DNA of 64,000 bases from Dyella subtropica (GTDB lineage Bacteria > Pseudomonadota > Gammaproteobacteria > Xanthomonadales > Rhodanobacteraceae). The number at the start of each line of letters is the position of its first letter. Positions within the stretch are counted from its first letter, which is position 1. The DNA lies in the NCBI RefSeq assembly GCF_026283965.1, contig NZ_JAPDPD010000001.1, positions 248,001-312,000 on the forward strand, given 5' to 3'. The notes under the pieces are model-generated. The model had not been told where the DNA came from. It did not search any database and saw nothing but the letters and a program-made list of their open reading frames with translations. The translations under genes and the position numbers were made by a program. Positions 17,499 through 29,747 of this stretch are shown here, one piece after another.

Positions 17499-17676
17499 TG
17501 TAGGAGCCCACCCTGTGGGCGAAAGGCACCGATAGACGCCCTCTTAGTCGGCTGAAGCCAAACGCGTCCACGGGCACCTTTCACTCGAACCATCCATGGC
17601 CCTCGCCCGTGGAGCGGCTATCGCCGTGCAACCCGGCAGTCCTGCCGGCTTGTCGCGTACAGGGTGCGCTCCTACA
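17499..17676. repeat. Pair of inverted REP elements (TGTAGGAGC type)
   Basis: TGTAGGAGCCCACCCTGTGG starts at 17499. Its inverted relative at 17654-17676 reads, on the minus strand, TGTAGGAGCGCACCCTG and so on. The left copy folds as GCCCAC/GTGGGC. Two REPs facing each other form a REPIN-like unit in the rpsT-jetC gap. The GTAG-type head is that of REPs moved by REP-associated tyrosine transposases. No gene, in particular no jetD, is present in 17415-17679. Confidence 0.75.
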
Positions 17677-17679
17677 GAT

Positions 17680-20600
17680 TCAGATGTTCGTTCCCTGCTC
17701 CCGTGCCCGCTCCGGCAGGGCCAGTCGCTTCTCGGCATCGTCATACTCGATCAGCAATACACCCGAGTCGTGGCGACCGTTGATGTCCACGAAGCAGGCG
17801 CCACCGATGAATGGCTCCAGCGTCATGACTGATTTCAGCGGCGTGGCCACCACCATCTGGAAGCCAAAATTATCGAAGATGTTCATGGCTAGCGCGGTGA
17901 ACTCGTTGTCGGCCTTGTCAAAGGCCTCGTCGAGCACCACGGCGGCGTAGCGCGGGAGATGCCCATCTTCACCGCCCAGCTGGTAACGCAGGGCTGCAGC
18001 GAGACAGGTCGTCGCCAGTTTCTGTCGCTGACCGCCGGATTTGCCGGCACCGCTGCGATAGACCTCCACTTGCCGGCGCGTATCGACCTCAACCTCCACG
18101 CCGACAAACTCCACGTGCAGGCGAACATCCAGCACCTGCTCGCGCCAGCGCCGATGTTCCGGATCCTGCGCGCCCAGTCGCTCCACCAGCTGCCGCAACA
18201 CGGCGAACTGCGTCTCGGCGCGCTCGCGGTCGTCGGTTTGATGCTGCATCAGCACGTCACGCAGCTGCCCCTGGAAATCACGCACTTCCTGCAAGCCACG
18301 ATCGGTCACTTCGATCTGTAAGAGCGTGCCCCGGTTGAACGGCACGCGCTCCAGGCTTTCATTGACCTCTTCCATGCGCTGACCAATGGACTTGCGTGCC
18401 TCGGTCATATGTTTCTGCAGAACCAGCAGATCCTGCTTGCTCTGGCTCTGTAGCAGCTCAAAGAACCGTGCTTCGTGCTTAGGAAGCCCATCCAGCTCGA
18501 GTCGACGCAAACGCGCCAGAAAAGCTTCTGCGGAATCCAGGCGCGGCGTGAAGTCACCACTGTCCTGCGGCCATCGCCGACAGAAGCTGCGGAAGCACTC
18601 CTCGATCGCCTGCACCAGACCACTGTCCTCTGCCGCCTGTCCGTTCAGAACGTCGTGCAGGGAACGTTCGAGCGTACGGAACTGACTGTCGATGTTTTCC
18701 AGCGACAGCGCTGGCTGCGCAGGAAGCCGCGAATGCAGCCCCTCAGCCTGCACAGGCGTGAGTGAAGCCGCACCGGCCCGCGCTGCGCAAGCGTCGCGCT
18801 GTGCACCGATGCCGCGCCGCTCGCGCTCCACGGCGATACGCTCAGCAGCGACATCCTCATAAGCCTTGGCCGCATGCAAGCGCTGGGAGCGCTCCATATC
18901 CAGCTGACGGGCCAACTCCTGCAGATTGGCGTCGCCCTCGCTCAGCTGCCGGAGCTGCGCTTCGATGTCACCTAGGCGCTGCAGCTTGGGTGCCACGTCA
19001 ATCTCTTCCCATTCGACGCCCATCAGCGTCGCCGCCGCCACCCGGCGGTCACCGTCGCGCTCGCGCTGCGTCTTCAGCGCCGTCAGTGCGTCACCACTAC
19101 GGGCGATGGCCTGGGCCAGCTCACCGCCCTCTTTCTCGAACAGCCCCAGCTTGTCGCGGCTATCGAAGCCAAGGATCCAATGACGGCGATCGTCCACGGC
19201 GCGACGGTCGTCCTTCTCGTATCGATCGCCGGGGTGCTTGACCTGACCTTCCCGCGTGATCGCCCGGTCGGCCTGGCGCAGAGCCGCTGCCGTATCCACG
19301 CAGGCGTAATCGAAGCGCCGTGCCAGCTCTGCCTGGAGCCATTCGCCGTGAGCGTGATCGCGAACGTCCAGACGATGCACCAGCGACCTCGACTCCGGCT
19401 TTCGCTTGCCGAAAGCTTCCACGCGATTGACGCGGTAATACACCAGCTTGCCGCCCAGATGGGTCTTGTTGACCCAGGCCGCCACTTCACCGTACTGGTG
19501 CTCGTCCACCAGCAGGGAGAGCGCGAAGCCGTGCAGCACACGCTCGATGGCGCCCCGCCATGCCACATGCTCGTCCTTCACTTGCAACAGCTCGCCCACG
19601 AAAGGCACAGCGTTTTCGGACCAGCCCAGCTCCTGGCACAAGCGGGCACGCATGGCTTGAACCGGTGCCGGAATATTCGACGGATGACGCTTGAGCGCAT
19701 CGATCTCCGCGCGCACGGCAGCAAAACGCTGTGCAGCTTGGCCGCTGTCGCGTTTGACCGTGTCCATCTTCTCTTCAAGCGCCGTCGTCTGCTCGCGCGC
19801 GCCATCGATCAGTTCGCGAGCCTGCCCCACTAACTCGGCGAAACCGCGCGCATTCGAAGACAACGACCAACCGAGTTCGTTGCAGGCCGATTCGAGCTTG
19901 CCTCGACGTCGCAGGCGTTCGTCGCGCTCACGCACTATCTGTTCGCGCTCGCGCTCCAACTGATCGACGGCATCGCCACCCTGTTCACGCCGCTGCCGCT
20001 CCAAGTCGACCAATCGTTGATCGTGGTTCTCTAATAACTGCTTACGTTGCGTCGCCTCGCCCTCGAGAGCCTGCGTCTGTACCTGTAACTCGGCCATACG
20101 GCCGTCGAGCAGCATGAGCCGTCGCTGCTCCCGGAATAGGTCCACGCCCTGTTGCTGCTCGCGCAATGCGCTGATTTCACGGCGCAGCTTCTGCAAGTCA
20201 TCGTACGCATGGCGCGCCGGAGCCAGGACACCGACCTGCTCGCGCGCAACGACCACCGCCTTATGGGCCGCATCCAGCTCGCTGAAGTCAGTCACCAGAC
20301 GATCGGCCGCGGTAAACGTCTCGGGCTCGTCCAGCATGAAGCTGCGTAGGAAATGGTTGAGGTCGCCAAGATTCTTGGCGGACTGCGTCTTGTGCAGCAG
20401 CTTCAGCGCCATCTCATTCTGGATACCCAACAGGCGGCGGAAACGCTCGGCATAACCGGCGAATGCATCAAAGTGATGCACTTCATCGCCCAGGCGTGCC
20501 CGGAGCCGGCGCAGATCGAGATCGAAACCCTCCAGGTCGCGGGCTACGTCGAAGGGACGCTCGGTGACCATGTAGTGCCTGCGCACATCCGCCGCGGCCG

Positions 20601-21336
20601 AGCCGTTGCCGCTGATCCAGAACAACCGGATCAAGGAAACCGTCGCGCCAAGCGCATTGCGGTATTCCAGTGCCAGCGCGGACCAGGTCGTGCCCTTGCG
20701 CAGGTATTGCGTGGCGATCTCGCCGGAATCGCTGTCGTGCTGGTCCGCCCACGCGCCGCGCACGTAGGAAGCCAGATTGCGGTCGCGGCCGCTGCGATCG
20801 GCCTCGCGCGCCGCCGCATTGAAGTCCACCTGGCTCGGCGGAACCAACAGCGCGGACATGGCATCGAGCAGGGTGGATTTACCCGAACCCGAACGTCCCA
20901 CGAACAGGAAGCCTCGCTCGGCAATAGGAATATCGACAAGACCGGTAAACGTGCCCCAATTAAACACCTGGAGGCGACGCATGCGGAACTGCTCGTCCCG
21001 CGGACCGGGCAGATCGGACAGAAACAGCGAAGGGGCGACGGGGCGCGCCGTTTTGGCGACCTTGCTCGGCCTAGCTGGCTGGGGCGCTTCCACAACGGCG
21101 GCCACATGCACCGGCTTCGCTGCATCTTCTGCCCGTGCCGCCTTGGCGGAAGTCGTCACCTTGGTGGACTTTGGCGCCTTCGCAGAGGCGGGCTTTTTAC
21201 TTGTCTTTGCAAGCTTTGCGGATTTGGACGCCGATGACTTTGCAGCCTTGCCAGCATCCAATGAATCTACGGGCTTTGTCTTTTTGTCACGCGCGCCTTT
21301 CGCCACCTTCTTTGCGGCCTTGCTCTTAACGTTCAT
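17680..21336 (-). CDS. jetC: SMC-like ATPase JetC/MksB with histone H1-like N-terminal tail
   Basis: 1218 residues. Walker [10 protein letters not shown] (147-155), long coiled-coil arms interrupted by a hinge-like region, ABC signature KSGGQRQKL (about 1099) and Walker [11 protein letters not shown] (about 1133). This is the ATPase of MukBEF-like condensins of the Wadjet/Mks type, which extrude DNA loops. The first about 100 residues hold some 22 Lys plus many Ala, Ser and Pro ([13 protein letters not shown]), like a histone H1 tail. The start is firm: AGGAGGT lies 5 nt before ATG 21336, inside the end of jetB (11-bp overlap). Confidence 0.85.
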   Translation of the reverse strand: MNVKSKAAKKVAKGARDKKTKPVDSLDAGKAAKSSASKSAKLAKTSKKPASAKAPKSTKVTTSAKAARAEDAAKPVHVAAVVEAPQPARPSKVAKTARPVAPSLFLSDLPGPRDEQFRMRRLQVFNWGTFTGLVDIPIAERGFLFVGRSGSGKSTLLDAMSALLVPPSQVDFNAAAREADRSGRDRNLASYVRGAWADQHDSDSGEIATQYLRKGTTWSALALEYRNALGATVSLIRLFWISGNGSAAADVRRHYMVTERPFDVARDLEGFDLDLRRLRARLGDEVHHFDAFAGYAERFRRLLGIQNEMALKLLHKTQSAKNLGDLNHFLRSFMLDEPETFTAADRLVTDFSELDAAHKAVVVAREQVGVLAPARHAYDDLQKLRREISALREQQQGVDLFREQRRLMLLDGRMAELQVQTQALEGEATQRKQLLENHDQRLVDLERQRREQGGDAVDQLEREREQIVRERDERLRRRGKLESACNELGWSLSSNARGFAELVGQARELIDGAREQTTALEEKMDTVKRDSGQAAQRFAAVRAEIDALKRHPSNIPAPVQAMRARLCQELGWSENAVPFVGELLQVKDEHVAWRGAIERVLHGFALSLLVDEHQYGEVAAWVNKTHLGGKLVYYRVNRVEAFGKRKPESRSLVHRLDVRDHAHGEWLQAELARRFDYACVDTAAALRQADRAITREGQVKHPGDRYEKDDRRAVDDRRHWILGFDSRDKLGLFEKEGGELAQAIARSGDALTALKTQRERDGDRRVAAATLMGVEWEEIDVAPKLQRLGDIEAQLRQLSEGDANLQELARQLDMERSQRLHAAKAYEDVAAERIAVERERRGIGAQRDACAARAGAASLTPVQAEGLHSRLPAQPALSLENIDSQFRTLERSLHDVLNGQAAEDSGLVQAIEECFRSFCRRWPQDSGDFTPRLDSAEAFLARLRRLELDGLPKHEARFFELLQSQSKQDLLVLQKHMTEARKSIGQRMEEVNESLERVPFNRGTLLQIEVTDRGLQEVRDFQGQLRDVLMQHQTDDRERAETQFAVLRQLVERLGAQDPEHRRWREQVLDVRLHVEFVGVEVEVDTRRQVEVYRSGAGKSGGQRQKLATTCLAAALRYQLGGEDGHLPRYAAVVLDEAFDKADNEFTALAMNIFDNFGFQMVVATPLKSVMTLEPFIGGACFVDINGRHDSGVLLIEYDDAEKRLALPERAREQGTNI

Positions 21337-22000
21337 CCAAAACCTCCTCGACCACTGCTTCCGCGCCGCGCAGCTCGCGATACACCTGTGTCAGCGCATG
21401 GACGTCTTCAGCGGAGAACAACAGCTTCAACGTAGGCGACACCTCGAGGCGATCTTCGCTGCCGCGCAAGCGCTCAAGCACGTGGTTGTCTTTCATCTTG
21501 CCGATGGCAGCCGACACTCGCTTGGCAAAACCCGCGCGATCGGTAGATAGGTTTTTCTCGTAGACCGAAAGCGCATCCACCAAAGCCCCCTCTTCCACGA
21601 CGGCACGAAGCCCCTGCGCCTCGGCCTCGACAAGCTGCTGACGCAGATGAAGCAGGAGCACCGTGTCGATGAATGTCATTGGCGAGGAACGCAACAGCAC
21701 TGGCGTATCCAGCTCGCCGGTATCGGACTGGCGCACGAAGGCCACGCCGGCCTCGCGGTCGATCACCAGCTCAAGAAACAGTTCGCACAGCTGCGATCGG
21801 AGCGTTGTTTCATAGCGAAGCAACACCGGCCACAGCGCTCCATGGCGCCCGGCATCCACGCTTGGCCCCGCGAGCAATTGGCAAAGAGCGCGGCGCGCAT
21901 CCAGAGGCAGTACTCCGGTATCCCCTTCGAACAGCGCGCCCGTAGCGGTCGCAGCGGTTTCGTAGGGCGTGCCCGGCATCTCGTCTTCAAGCAAGTTCAT
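21326..22000 (-). CDS. jetB: JetB/MksE-like condensin subunit (DUF4194)
   Basis: 224 residues from ATG 22000 ([14 protein letters not shown]). The winged-helix type helical region around [21 protein letters not shown] and the later [20 protein letters not shown] match the DUF4194 family as I recall it. It overlaps jetA by 14 bp and jetC by 11 bp, so the three are translationally coupled. KITE-like subunit joining the kleisin to the SMC heads (family knowledge). Confidence 0.8.
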   Translation of the reverse strand: MNLLEDEMPGTPYETAATATGALFEGDTGVLPLDARRALCQLLAGPSVDAGRHGALWPVLLRYETTLRSQLCELFLELVIDREAGVAFVRQSDTGELDTPVLLRSSPMTFIDTVLLLHLRQQLVEAEAQGLRAVVEEGALVDALSVYEKNLSTDRAGFAKRVSAAIGKMKDNHVLERLRGSEDRLEVSPTLKLLFSAEDVHALTQVYRELRGAEAVVEEVLDER

Positions 22001-23456
22001 GGCGTTTCTCTTTAAGGAACCACACGAGGGGAATGCGCGCATGGCGCCACTGGCCGTCACCACCTTGCCAGGTGACCTCTTCCAGCTCGCCTTCGGCCAC
22101 TACGCCGTGACGAGTTGCCAGAGACAGGAAGCCGATGATGCTGCCCAGGCCCTGTTCGGCAGGACGCTGGTTGAGCACCTGGCTGATGGACAGTTGCTCG
22201 TGATCTTCAAGCAGTTCGTGCACATCGCGACGCAGGCCGCGGAAGTTGATCTCGGATTGCGCGACGAGTTCGCCCACGCTGTCCAGAGAAATAGCCGCAC
22301 CACTGCTGCGATCGATACGCCCATCTACGCGGGTGTGGCGAGGATCGTGCAGTCGCCATTGCGAGAGAGAGCGCAATCGGCTGCTGGTAAGCGGCAGGAC
22401 AAAGGGCGTGCGCTGATGGGCGCTCACTTCATCGCGCAGCTGCAGGGCTTCGGCTTGCGCCTGCTTGAGCAACTGATTTAGGCGGCGCTGCTCAAGATAG
22501 CCACGGCTTTGCACAAAACCACGCAGGCTGCGCGCGAAATGCTGCATCACATCGTGCACCTGGCTGCCCCGCTCCAGCATCACGCCGGTAAAGCCGCGCA
22601 GCATTTGTCGCTCATCACGTTGCAAGCGCCGGGCAAAGCCGCGCGATAGCACGGTTTCCATCGCAGCATCCAATTGAGTGCTTTGCTCGACGTTATTGAG
22701 GAGCTTCCAGAACGCATGGAAGCTGCGGCCTGCTTCGCTGTCGCCAATGACGTCTACGCCTTCGAACAAACGGTCGAGCAATTCACCGCGATGTCCTTCG
22801 TCGTCGATGATGCGCTCACGGAATTCGCGATTGAGGCGTTCGAAGTCGTCGCGCACGCGACGGAAGTCTTCGGCAAGATCATCAGCCAGCTGGATGATTT
22901 CGCGCGTACGCTCCAGTGCGCGCTGACCTCCCATCGCATCCACCTTGCCGGCCTTGACGCGCGCAATCTCCGCATCCAGGCGATCACGTTCGGCTTGGAG
23001 CGCTTCGAGACGAGCCGCAGGATCGGATTCGGTTTGCTCAGCCAGTTGCACCAGTTGCTGGATGACCAGCGACAGACGGCTTTCCGTAGCGGCATGACGC
23101 GGCGCATTCAATCCCGCGATGAATCGGACAGCCTGGGCGGCCTGAGCGGACAGCTCGTACTCTTCCTCGCTTGCGCCCTCGGGAAGACGGCGCTCGAGAT
23201 AGCCTTGCGACAACCAGTGCGCCACATAGGCGGGTGCGGTACGCGGCAGCTCCCGAGGTAAGTCGGATGCGTTGATCGCATCGAGATGATGCTGCAGCCG
23301 CTCATGCAGGACGGAGGCAGAGAGTCGCCGTTCGCCGTCCTGCAGCAGTGCTTGCAGCAGACCTATCAGTTCAGGGGCGTGATCGGCGGCCAGTAGCCGC
23401 CACAGGGCTTGATCGCGCAGCCGGCGATAGCCGGCAATGCGGGCTTGCAACTTCAT
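21987..23456 (-). CDS. jetA: JetA/MksF-like kleisin (DUF3375)
   Basis: 489 residues from ATG 23456 ([13 protein letters not shown]). Largely helical, with long charged coiled-coil stretches in the middle ([39 protein letters not shown]) and a globular end. Size and pattern match DUF3375, the kleisin of type I Wadjet. It starts 49 bp after obgE on the same strand, so it can be co-transcribed with rplU-rpmA-obgE through read-through. Confidence 0.8.
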   Translation of the reverse strand: MKLQARIAGYRRLRDQALWRLLAADHAPELIGLLQALLQDGERRLSASVLHERLQHHLDAINASDLPRELPRTAPAYVAHWLSQGYLERRLPEGASEEEYELSAQAAQAVRFIAGLNAPRHAATESRLSLVIQQLVQLAEQTESDPAARLEALQAERDRLDAEIARVKAGKVDAMGGQRALERTREIIQLADDLAEDFRRVRDDFERLNREFRERIIDDEGHRGELLDRLFEGVDVIGDSEAGRSFHAFWKLLNNVEQSTQLDAAMETVLSRGFARRLQRDERQMLRGFTGVMLERGSQVHDVMQHFARSLRGFVQSRGYLEQRRLNQLLKQAQAEALQLRDEVSAHQRTPFVLPLTSSRLRSLSQWRLHDPRHTRVDGRIDRSSGAAISLDSVGELVAQSEINFRGLRRDVHELLEDHEQLSISQVLNQRPAEQGLGSIIGFLSLATRHGVVAEGELEEVTWQGGDGQWRHARIPLVWFLKEKRHELA

Positions 23457-23505
23457 GCGAGAGTGTTGCTCCAGCAGGTACCGGGGAAAGGTGGTCGACG
23501 CGATG

Positions 23506-24603
<1,098 letters not shown>

Positions 24604-24647
24604 CTATGAGGGATTGGATCAGGATAGCCGACGGCTTCCCGACAAAC

Positions 24648-24670
24648 GAAAAGCCCCGCCGAAGCGGGGC
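24648..24670 (-). terminator. Terminator after rpmA
   Basis: On the minus strand: stem GCCCCGC/GCGGGGC with TTCG loop, then CTTTTC. It would partly separate rplU-rpmA from obgE-jetABC. Confidence 0.8.
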
Positions 24671-24694
24671 CTTCGCTGCCGCATCGCGAAGGGA

Positions 24695-24952
24695 TTAACC
24701 CTTGACGACGCTGACGAACTTGCGATTGTTCTCGCCGCGGGTCTTGAATTCGACGGTGCCGTCGACCAGCGCGAACAGGGTGTGGTCACGACCCAGACCC
24801 ACGCCGGTACCGGCATGGAACTTGGTGCCACGCTGACGCACGATGATGTTGCCGGCCTCGATGGCCTGGCCGCCGTACACCTTCACGCCGAGGTACTTCG
24901 GGTTCGAGTCGCGACCGTTGCGGGACGAACCTACGCCTTTTTTATGTGCCAT
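24695..24952 (-). CDS. rpmA: 50S ribosomal protein L27
   Basis: 85 residues, starting [20 protein letters not shown] after Met. Directly downstream of rplU. Full family length, without the N-terminal processed extension of Firmicutes. Confidence 0.97.
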   Translation of the reverse strand: MAHKKGVGSSRNGRDSNPKYLGVKVYGGQAIEAGNIIVRQRGTKFHAGTGVGLGRDHTLFALVDGTVEFKTRGENNRKFVSVVKG

Positions 24953-24972
24953 GACTATTTACTCCGGCTGTC

Positions 24973-25287
24973 TCAGGCGTTGATGCCCGTGATCTCGACT
25001 TCGGTGAAGTGCTGACGATGTCCCTGCTGCTTCTTGTGGTGCTTGCGGCGGCGGAACTTGATGATGCGGACCTTATCGGCGCGGCCGTGCTTACGCACAG
25101 TGGCGCTGACGGTGGCACCGGCCACGGTCGGGGCACCGACGGTGATCGACTCACCAGCGCCGACCAGCAGCACTTCGTCGAACTTTACGGCGGCGCCCTC
25201 TTCGGCGTTCAGCAGTTCCACGCGCAGGACGTCGCCCTGCTGCACTCGGTACTGCTTGCCACCGGTCTTGATGACTGCATAACTCAT
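24973..25287 (-). CDS. rplU: 50S ribosomal protein L21
   Basis: 104 residues, [19 protein letters not shown] at the N-terminus and [13 protein letters not shown] at the C-terminus, typical of L21. First gene of the rplU-rpmA-obgE run, with its own promoter about 70 bp upstream. Confidence 0.97.
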   Translation of the reverse strand: MSYAVIKTGGKQYRVQQGDVLRVELLNAEEGAAVKFDEVLLVGAGESITVGAPTVAGATVSATVRKHGRADKVRIIKFRRRKHHKKQQGHRQHFTEVEITGINA

Positions 25288-25355
25288 GGGATGATCCCTT
25301 CTGTCGTTATTCTCTTGGGTTTCGCTACAACCCTTTCAGGAGCAGCGAACTGGGG

Positions 25356-25385
25356 ATTATAGCGAGCCGACGGAGCACTGGTCAA
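25356..25385 (-). promoter_or_regulatory. Sigma-70 promoter of rplU
   Basis: On the minus strand TTGACC (25385-25380), 18-bp spacer and a perfect TATAAT (25361-25356). Confidence 0.75.
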
Positions 25386-25404
25386 TTCCTGACCACTCTA
25401 TCTC

Positions 25405-26154
25405 TTATGACGACGTCGTCGCAGGTTTAGCGGGCGTCGCGGTGGTATCGGCGGCCTTGGGTTTAACCGGGGTCTTGGCTGTGGTCTTCGAGCCGCTCTT
25501 GGCTTTGGCGGCTGTTTTGGCCTTGGGCTTGGCTTTCGATTTGGCCTTGGTTCCGGTCGCCGCCTTTTTGGTTACTGGCTTGGCCGCCGCCTCATCCTGG
25601 GCTTCATCCTCGTCGTCGGAGCCCGCCGCAGCGCCGCTCGCCATGCCGGTAGCCGCCGCCCCGGCAGCAACAGCACCCGCCTTGCCGATGGCCGGGCAGC
25701 GCCCATTGGCGTCAAGGCTACCCGCCTGCTTCAGCTCGGCGATCATCTGATCGCTGCGCTCATGACTCCATTGCAGGCCGGCCTGGTTGGCCTCGCCCAT
25801 GGTCGCGGGCATTTCTGCAATCACTTTTTGACCCAGCGAGGAGCGGTAGAACTTCAGCATCCCCTCGATCTCATCGGACGTGAAATGGCGCTGGTAGACG
25901 GGCACCAGACGGCCGATGAATTGCTGGGTGCGATTGGCGTCCATGTAGTTCTGCCAATAGCTGGCCGGCACGCAAGGCATCGACTGCTGCATGACACCCA
26001 CCGCCTGGGTGTTCATTTGGCTGAGCATCTTGCCCACCCCCACCACTTCCATCAGCTGGCGCACCTGCTCTTCGCTGGGCTGGCTCGCGGCGGCCACGGG
26101 CCCCACACAGACCACCAGCGCCAGGGCGGCGCCCCATCTCGTCCACTTACGCAT
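25405..26154 (-). CDS. Secreted DUF2059 protein with Lys/Ala-rich tail
   Basis: 249 residues from ATG 26154 (MRKWTRWGAALALVVC). Signal peptide ending VAAA; then a DUF2059-like helical domain (EEQVRQLMEVVGVGKMLSQ, FTSDEIEGMLKFYRSSLGQK). An acidic spacer (DDEDEAQDE) and a basic tail of about 57 residues rich in Lys-Ala-Thr-Pro (KAKSKAKPKAKTAAKAKS) follow. The domain is common in periplasmic proteins of unknown function. The H1-like tail at the end of an exported protein is unusual. Confidence 0.75.
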   Translation of the reverse strand: MRKWTRWGAALALVVCVGPVAAASQPSEEQVRQLMEVVGVGKMLSQMNTQAVGVMQQSMPCVPASYWQNYMDANRTQQFIGRLVPVYQRHFTSDEIEGMLKFYRSSLGQKVIAEMPATMGEANQAGLQWSHERSDQMIAELKQAGSLDANGRCPAIGKAGAVAAGAAATGMASGAAAGSDDEDEAQDEAAAKPVTKKAATGTKAKSKAKPKAKTAAKAKSGSKTTAKTPVKPKAADTTATPAKPATTSS

Positions 26155-26274
26155 TCGTTGTGTCTCACGGCATCGGCCGCGAACGGCCAAAAGGCGTATT
26201 AAGCCACAGACGGTCGTTAAGACCCTGAAGCCGGAATTTTCCGTAGGGCCCGGCAATAACTGACCTGATTAGTT

Positions 26275-26283
26275 TGGTATAGT
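26275..26283 (+). promoter_or_regulatory. Extended -10 promoter of uvrA
   Basis: TGGTATAGT: TG motif one base before TATAGT, 28 bp before the uvrA start. No convincing -35 element, as expected for extended -10 promoters. Confidence 0.5.
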
Positions 26284-26310
26284 GCAGTTTTTCCCTCATC
26301 CCCGGGCGTC

Positions 26311-29202
26311 ATGGACACCATCCGCATACGCGGCGCACGCACGCACAACCTCAAGAACATCGACCTGGACCTGCCCCGCGACCGGCTGATCGTGATCACC
26401 GGCCTGTCCGGCTCCGGCAAATCCTCGCTGGCCTTCGACACTATCTATGCCGAGGGCCAGCGCCGCTATGTGGAATCGCTGTCGGCCTACGCGCGGCAGT
26501 TCCTCTCCATGATGGAGAAGCCGGACGTCGACCACATCGAGGGTCTGTCCCCGGCGATTTCGATCGAGCAGAAGTCCACCTCACACAACCCGCGCTCCAC
26601 CGTGGGCACTATTACCGAGGTCTACGACTACCTGCGCCTGCTCTTCGCCCGTGTCGGTACGCCGCGATGCCCGGACCACGGCATTCCTTTGGAAGCCCAG
26701 ACGGTCAGCCAGATGGTGGATGCCACGCTGGCCATGGACCCGGAAAAGCGTTTCATGCTGCTGGCTCCGGTGATCCGCGAGCGTAAGGGCGAGCATGTAC
26801 AGATCTTCGAGCAGCTGCGCGCCCAAGGCTTCGTGCGCGCTCGTGTGGACGGCACCGTCTACGACCTGGATGCCGCGCCGCCACTGACACTGCGCCAGAA
26901 GCACACCATCGAAGCGGTGATCGATCGCTTCCGTCCACGCGACGACATCAAACAGCGCCTGGCCGAATCGTTCGAGACCGCACTGCGCCTGGGCGACGGC
27001 CTGGTCATCGTGGTCGATATGGATGACCCGAAAGCACCCGAGCAGTTGCTTTCTTCGCGCTACTCCTGCCCGGTCTGCGATTACTCGTTGCCGGAACTCG
27101 AACCGCGCCTGTTCTCCTTCAACTCGCCGGTGGGCGCGTGCCCGACCTGCGACGGCCTGGGTGTGACCCAAGTATTCGACGCCTCGCGCGTGGTGGGGCA
27201 TCCGGAACTGCCGTTATCCGGTGGCGCAGTACGCGGCTGGGATCGCCGCAATGCGCATTACTTCCAGTTGATCCTGTCGCTGGCGGCGCATTACGGCTTC
27301 GACGTCGACGCGCCCTGGCAGAAACTGCCCGGCAACGTGCAAAAGGCCGTGCTGTACGGCAGCGGCAATGAAAAGATCCAGTTCCGATATCTCACTGAGC
27401 GCGGCGGCAAGGTCACGCGCGAGCACAGCTTCGAAGGCATCCTTCCGAATCTGGAGCGCCGCTACAAGGAAACCGAATCGCCCGCTGTACGCGAGGAACT
27501 GGCGAAGTACATCAGCGATCAGCCCTGCCCGGACTGCCACGGCCAGCGCCTGAACCGCTCGGCGCGCAACGTGTTCGTCGCCGACCACGCCCTGCCCTCG
27601 CTCACCTCGCGCTCGATCGACGATGCGCTGGCCTTCTTCGAAGCGCTGACGCTCAGCGGCTGGCGCGGCGAGATCGCGGTGAAGATCGTCAAAGAAATCC
27701 GCGAGCGCCTGAGCTTCCTCAGCGACGTGGGCCTCAACTACCTCACGCTCGACCGCCAAGCCGATTCGCTCTCCGGCGGTGAAGCGCAGCGCATTCGCCT
27801 GGCCTCGCAGATCGGCGCCGGCCTGGTCGGCGTGATGTACGTGCTGGACGAACCTTCCATTGGTTTGCATCAGCGCGACAACGAACGCTTGCTCGGCACG
27901 CTCACCCGCCTGCGCGATCTCGGCAACACGGTGATCGTGGTGGAGCATGACGAAGATGCGATCCGCCTCGCCGATCATGTATTGGATATCGGCCCCGGTG
28001 CCGGCGTGCACGGCGGCGAGATCGTGGCGCAGGGCACGCTCAAGGACATTCTCGCTTCCAAGCGTTCGGTGACCGGCCAGTTCCTCTCCGGCGCGCGTGC
28101 TATCGAAGTGCCGACGGAGCGTCGCGAGCAGCAGGACAAAGAGTCGTGGCTGCATCTTCGCGGTGCCAGCGGCAACAACCTGAAGAACGTCGACCTGGCG
28201 ATTCCGGCCGGCCTGTTCACCTGCGTCACCGGCGTGTCCGGCTCGGGCAAGTCGACGCTGATCAACGACACCCTGTTCCGCCTCGCCGCTGCCGAGCTCA
28301 ACGGTGCCAGCGAGCAACCGGCGCCGCATAAATCGGTGGAAGGTCTGGAGCTGTTCGACAAGGTCGTCGACATCGATCAGTCGCCGATCGGCCGCACGCC
28401 GCGGTCGAATCCAGCCACCTATACCGGCCTGTTCACGCCGCTGCGCGAACTGTTCGCGCAAGTACCGGAGTCGCGTTCGCGCGGCTACACCGCCGGCCGT
28501 TTCAGCTTCAATGTCCGCGGCGGTCGCTGCGAAGCCTGCGAAGGCGACGGCATGATCAAGGTGGAGATGCATTTCCTGCCAGACGTGTACGTGCCTTGCG
28601 ACGTCTGCCACGGCAAGCGCTACAACCGCGAAACGTTGGAGATCACTTACAAGGGCCACACCATCGCCGACGTGCTCAACATGACGGTGGAGGATGCAAA
28701 CAAGCTGTTCGAGAACGTACCGACCATTGCGCGCAAGCTCGAAACCCTGCGAGCCGTGGGCCTGGACTACATCAAGCTCGGCCAGAGCGCGACCACGCTC
28801 TCGGGCGGCGAAGCCCAGCGTGTGAAGCTCTCCAAGGAGCTGTCCAAGCGCGACACCGGCCGCACCCTGTACATCCTCGACGAGCCCACCACCGGCCTGC
28901 ATTTCCACGACATCGAGCAGTTGCTCGACGTGCTGCATCAGCTGGTGGACCAGGGCAACACCGTGGTGGTGATCGAGCACAACCTGGACGTGATCAAGAC
29001 CGCCGACTGGATCGTCGACCTTGGCCCCGAAGGCGGCGCTGGTGGCGGCCGCATTCTGGTCACCGGCACGCCGGAAACCGTCGCGACCACACCCGGCTCG
29101 CACACGGGCCATTTCCTCGCATCGCATCTCAAGATCGCGCCGGCCAAGGCCGCCAAGAACAACGGCCGGGAAAAGCCCGCCGCACGGAAAAAGACGGCAT
29201 GA
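26311..29202 (+). CDS. uvrA: Excinuclease ABC subunit A
   Basis: 963 residues. Two ABC modules: Walker [10 protein letters not shown] near residue 31 and GVSGSGKST in the second half; signatures SGGEAQRI and [10 protein letters not shown]. Zinc modules [11 protein letters not shown]...CPTC and [16 protein letters not shown]...CDVC. The DNA damage sensor of nucleotide excision repair. The stop overlaps the start of the thioesterase gene (ATGA). The basic C-terminal tail is short. Confidence 0.98.
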   Translation: MDTIRIRGARTHNLKNIDLDLPRDRLIVITGLSGSGKSSLAFDTIYAEGQRRYVESLSAYARQFLSMMEKPDVDHIEGLSPAISIEQKSTSHNPRSTVGTITEVYDYLRLLFARVGTPRCPDHGIPLEAQTVSQMVDATLAMDPEKRFMLLAPVIRERKGEHVQIFEQLRAQGFVRARVDGTVYDLDAAPPLTLRQKHTIEAVIDRFRPRDDIKQRLAESFETALRLGDGLVIVVDMDDPKAPEQLLSSRYSCPVCDYSLPELEPRLFSFNSPVGACPTCDGLGVTQVFDASRVVGHPELPLSGGAVRGWDRRNAHYFQLILSLAAHYGFDVDAPWQKLPGNVQKAVLYGSGNEKIQFRYLTERGGKVTREHSFEGILPNLERRYKETESPAVREELAKYISDQPCPDCHGQRLNRSARNVFVADHALPSLTSRSIDDALAFFEALTLSGWRGEIAVKIVKEIRERLSFLSDVGLNYLTLDRQADSLSGGEAQRIRLASQIGAGLVGVMYVLDEPSIGLHQRDNERLLGTLTRLRDLGNTVIVVEHDEDAIRLADHVLDIGPGAGVHGGEIVAQGTLKDILASKRSVTGQFLSGARAIEVPTERREQQDKESWLHLRGASGNNLKNVDLAIPAGLFTCVTGVSGSGKSTLINDTLFRLAAAELNGASEQPAPHKSVEGLELFDKVVDIDQSPIGRTPRSNPATYTGLFTPLRELFAQVPESRSRGYTAGRFSFNVRGGRCEACEGDGMIKVEMHFLPDVYVPCDVCHGKRYNRETLEITYKGHTIADVLNMTVEDANKLFENVPTIARKLETLRAVGLDYIKLGQSATTLSGGEAQRVKLSKELSKRDTGRTLYILDEPTTGLHFHDIEQLLDVLHQLVDQGNTVVVIEHNLDVIKTADWIVDLGPEGGAGGGRILVTGTPETVATTPGSHTGHFLASHLKIAPAKAAKNNGREKPAARKKTA

Positions 29203-29693
29203 GTTCCAGCACCGCCGACAAGCCCGCACCAACCCGCCGTCGCAAGGCCGCTGCCGCACCAGCGACACCGGCCGCTGCGCCGGCCACGGAAGCACATCCG
29301 CTATTCGTCGCTTCCATGGACGTGCGCTGGCGTGACCTGGATGCGTTCAATCACGTCAACAATTCCAACTTCCTCACCTATCTGGAAGAAGCGCGCCTGC
29401 AGTGGCTCAGACACGTGCCGGGCCCATGGTTCGACGAACAATCGATGCCGGTACTCGCTGCCAGTGAGATCAACTACCGCTTGCCGATCGAGTGGCCCGC
29501 GCAGCTGCATATCGAACTCAGCTGCGAACGACTGGGCAACAGCTCCATGACCATCGGCCATCGCATCGTCGATGCGGAACATGCCGATCGTCTGTACAGC
29601 GACGGTCGCGTAGTGGTGGTGTGGATGAACCCAAACACGGGTACGCCGGTACCATTGCCGCAAGCCATCCGCGACGCCGCCGAAACCGTTTGA
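29199..29693 (+). CDS. Acyl-CoA thioesterase (4HBT hotdog family)
   Basis: 164 residues. ATG 29199 overlaps the uvrA stop. After an Ala/Pro-rich N-terminal extension of about 35 residues comes a hotdog domain with [20 protein letters not shown], where Asp in DAFNHVNN is the usual catalytic residue. Substrate unknown; family members hydrolyse acyl-CoAs. Confidence 0.85.
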   Translation: MSSSTADKPAPTRRRKAAAAPATPAAAPATEAHPLFVASMDVRWRDLDAFNHVNNSNFLTYLEEARLQWLRHVPGPWFDEQSMPVLAASEINYRLPIEWPAQLHIELSCERLGNSSMTIGHRIVDAEHADRLYSDGRVVVVWMNPNTGTPVPLPQAIRDAAETV

Positions 29694-29747
29694 CCCCAAG
29701 CGCCACCCATACCGGTGGCGGCGCACACGCCAGGAGATGGAAACCCC

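Noticed and set aside
17415-17679. A short jetD remnant between rpsT and jetC
   Set aside because: Only a terminator and an inverted REP pair are visible; no coding similarity to a Toprim-like nuclease was found.
26264-26290. LexA box at the uvrA promoter
   Set aside because: TTAG-N6-ATAG resembles only half of the Xanthomonas LexA site; too weak to call.
27214-29295. 693-codon open frame on minus strand over uvrA
   Set aside because: Antisense shadow of uvrA, which shows all its motifs on the plus strand.
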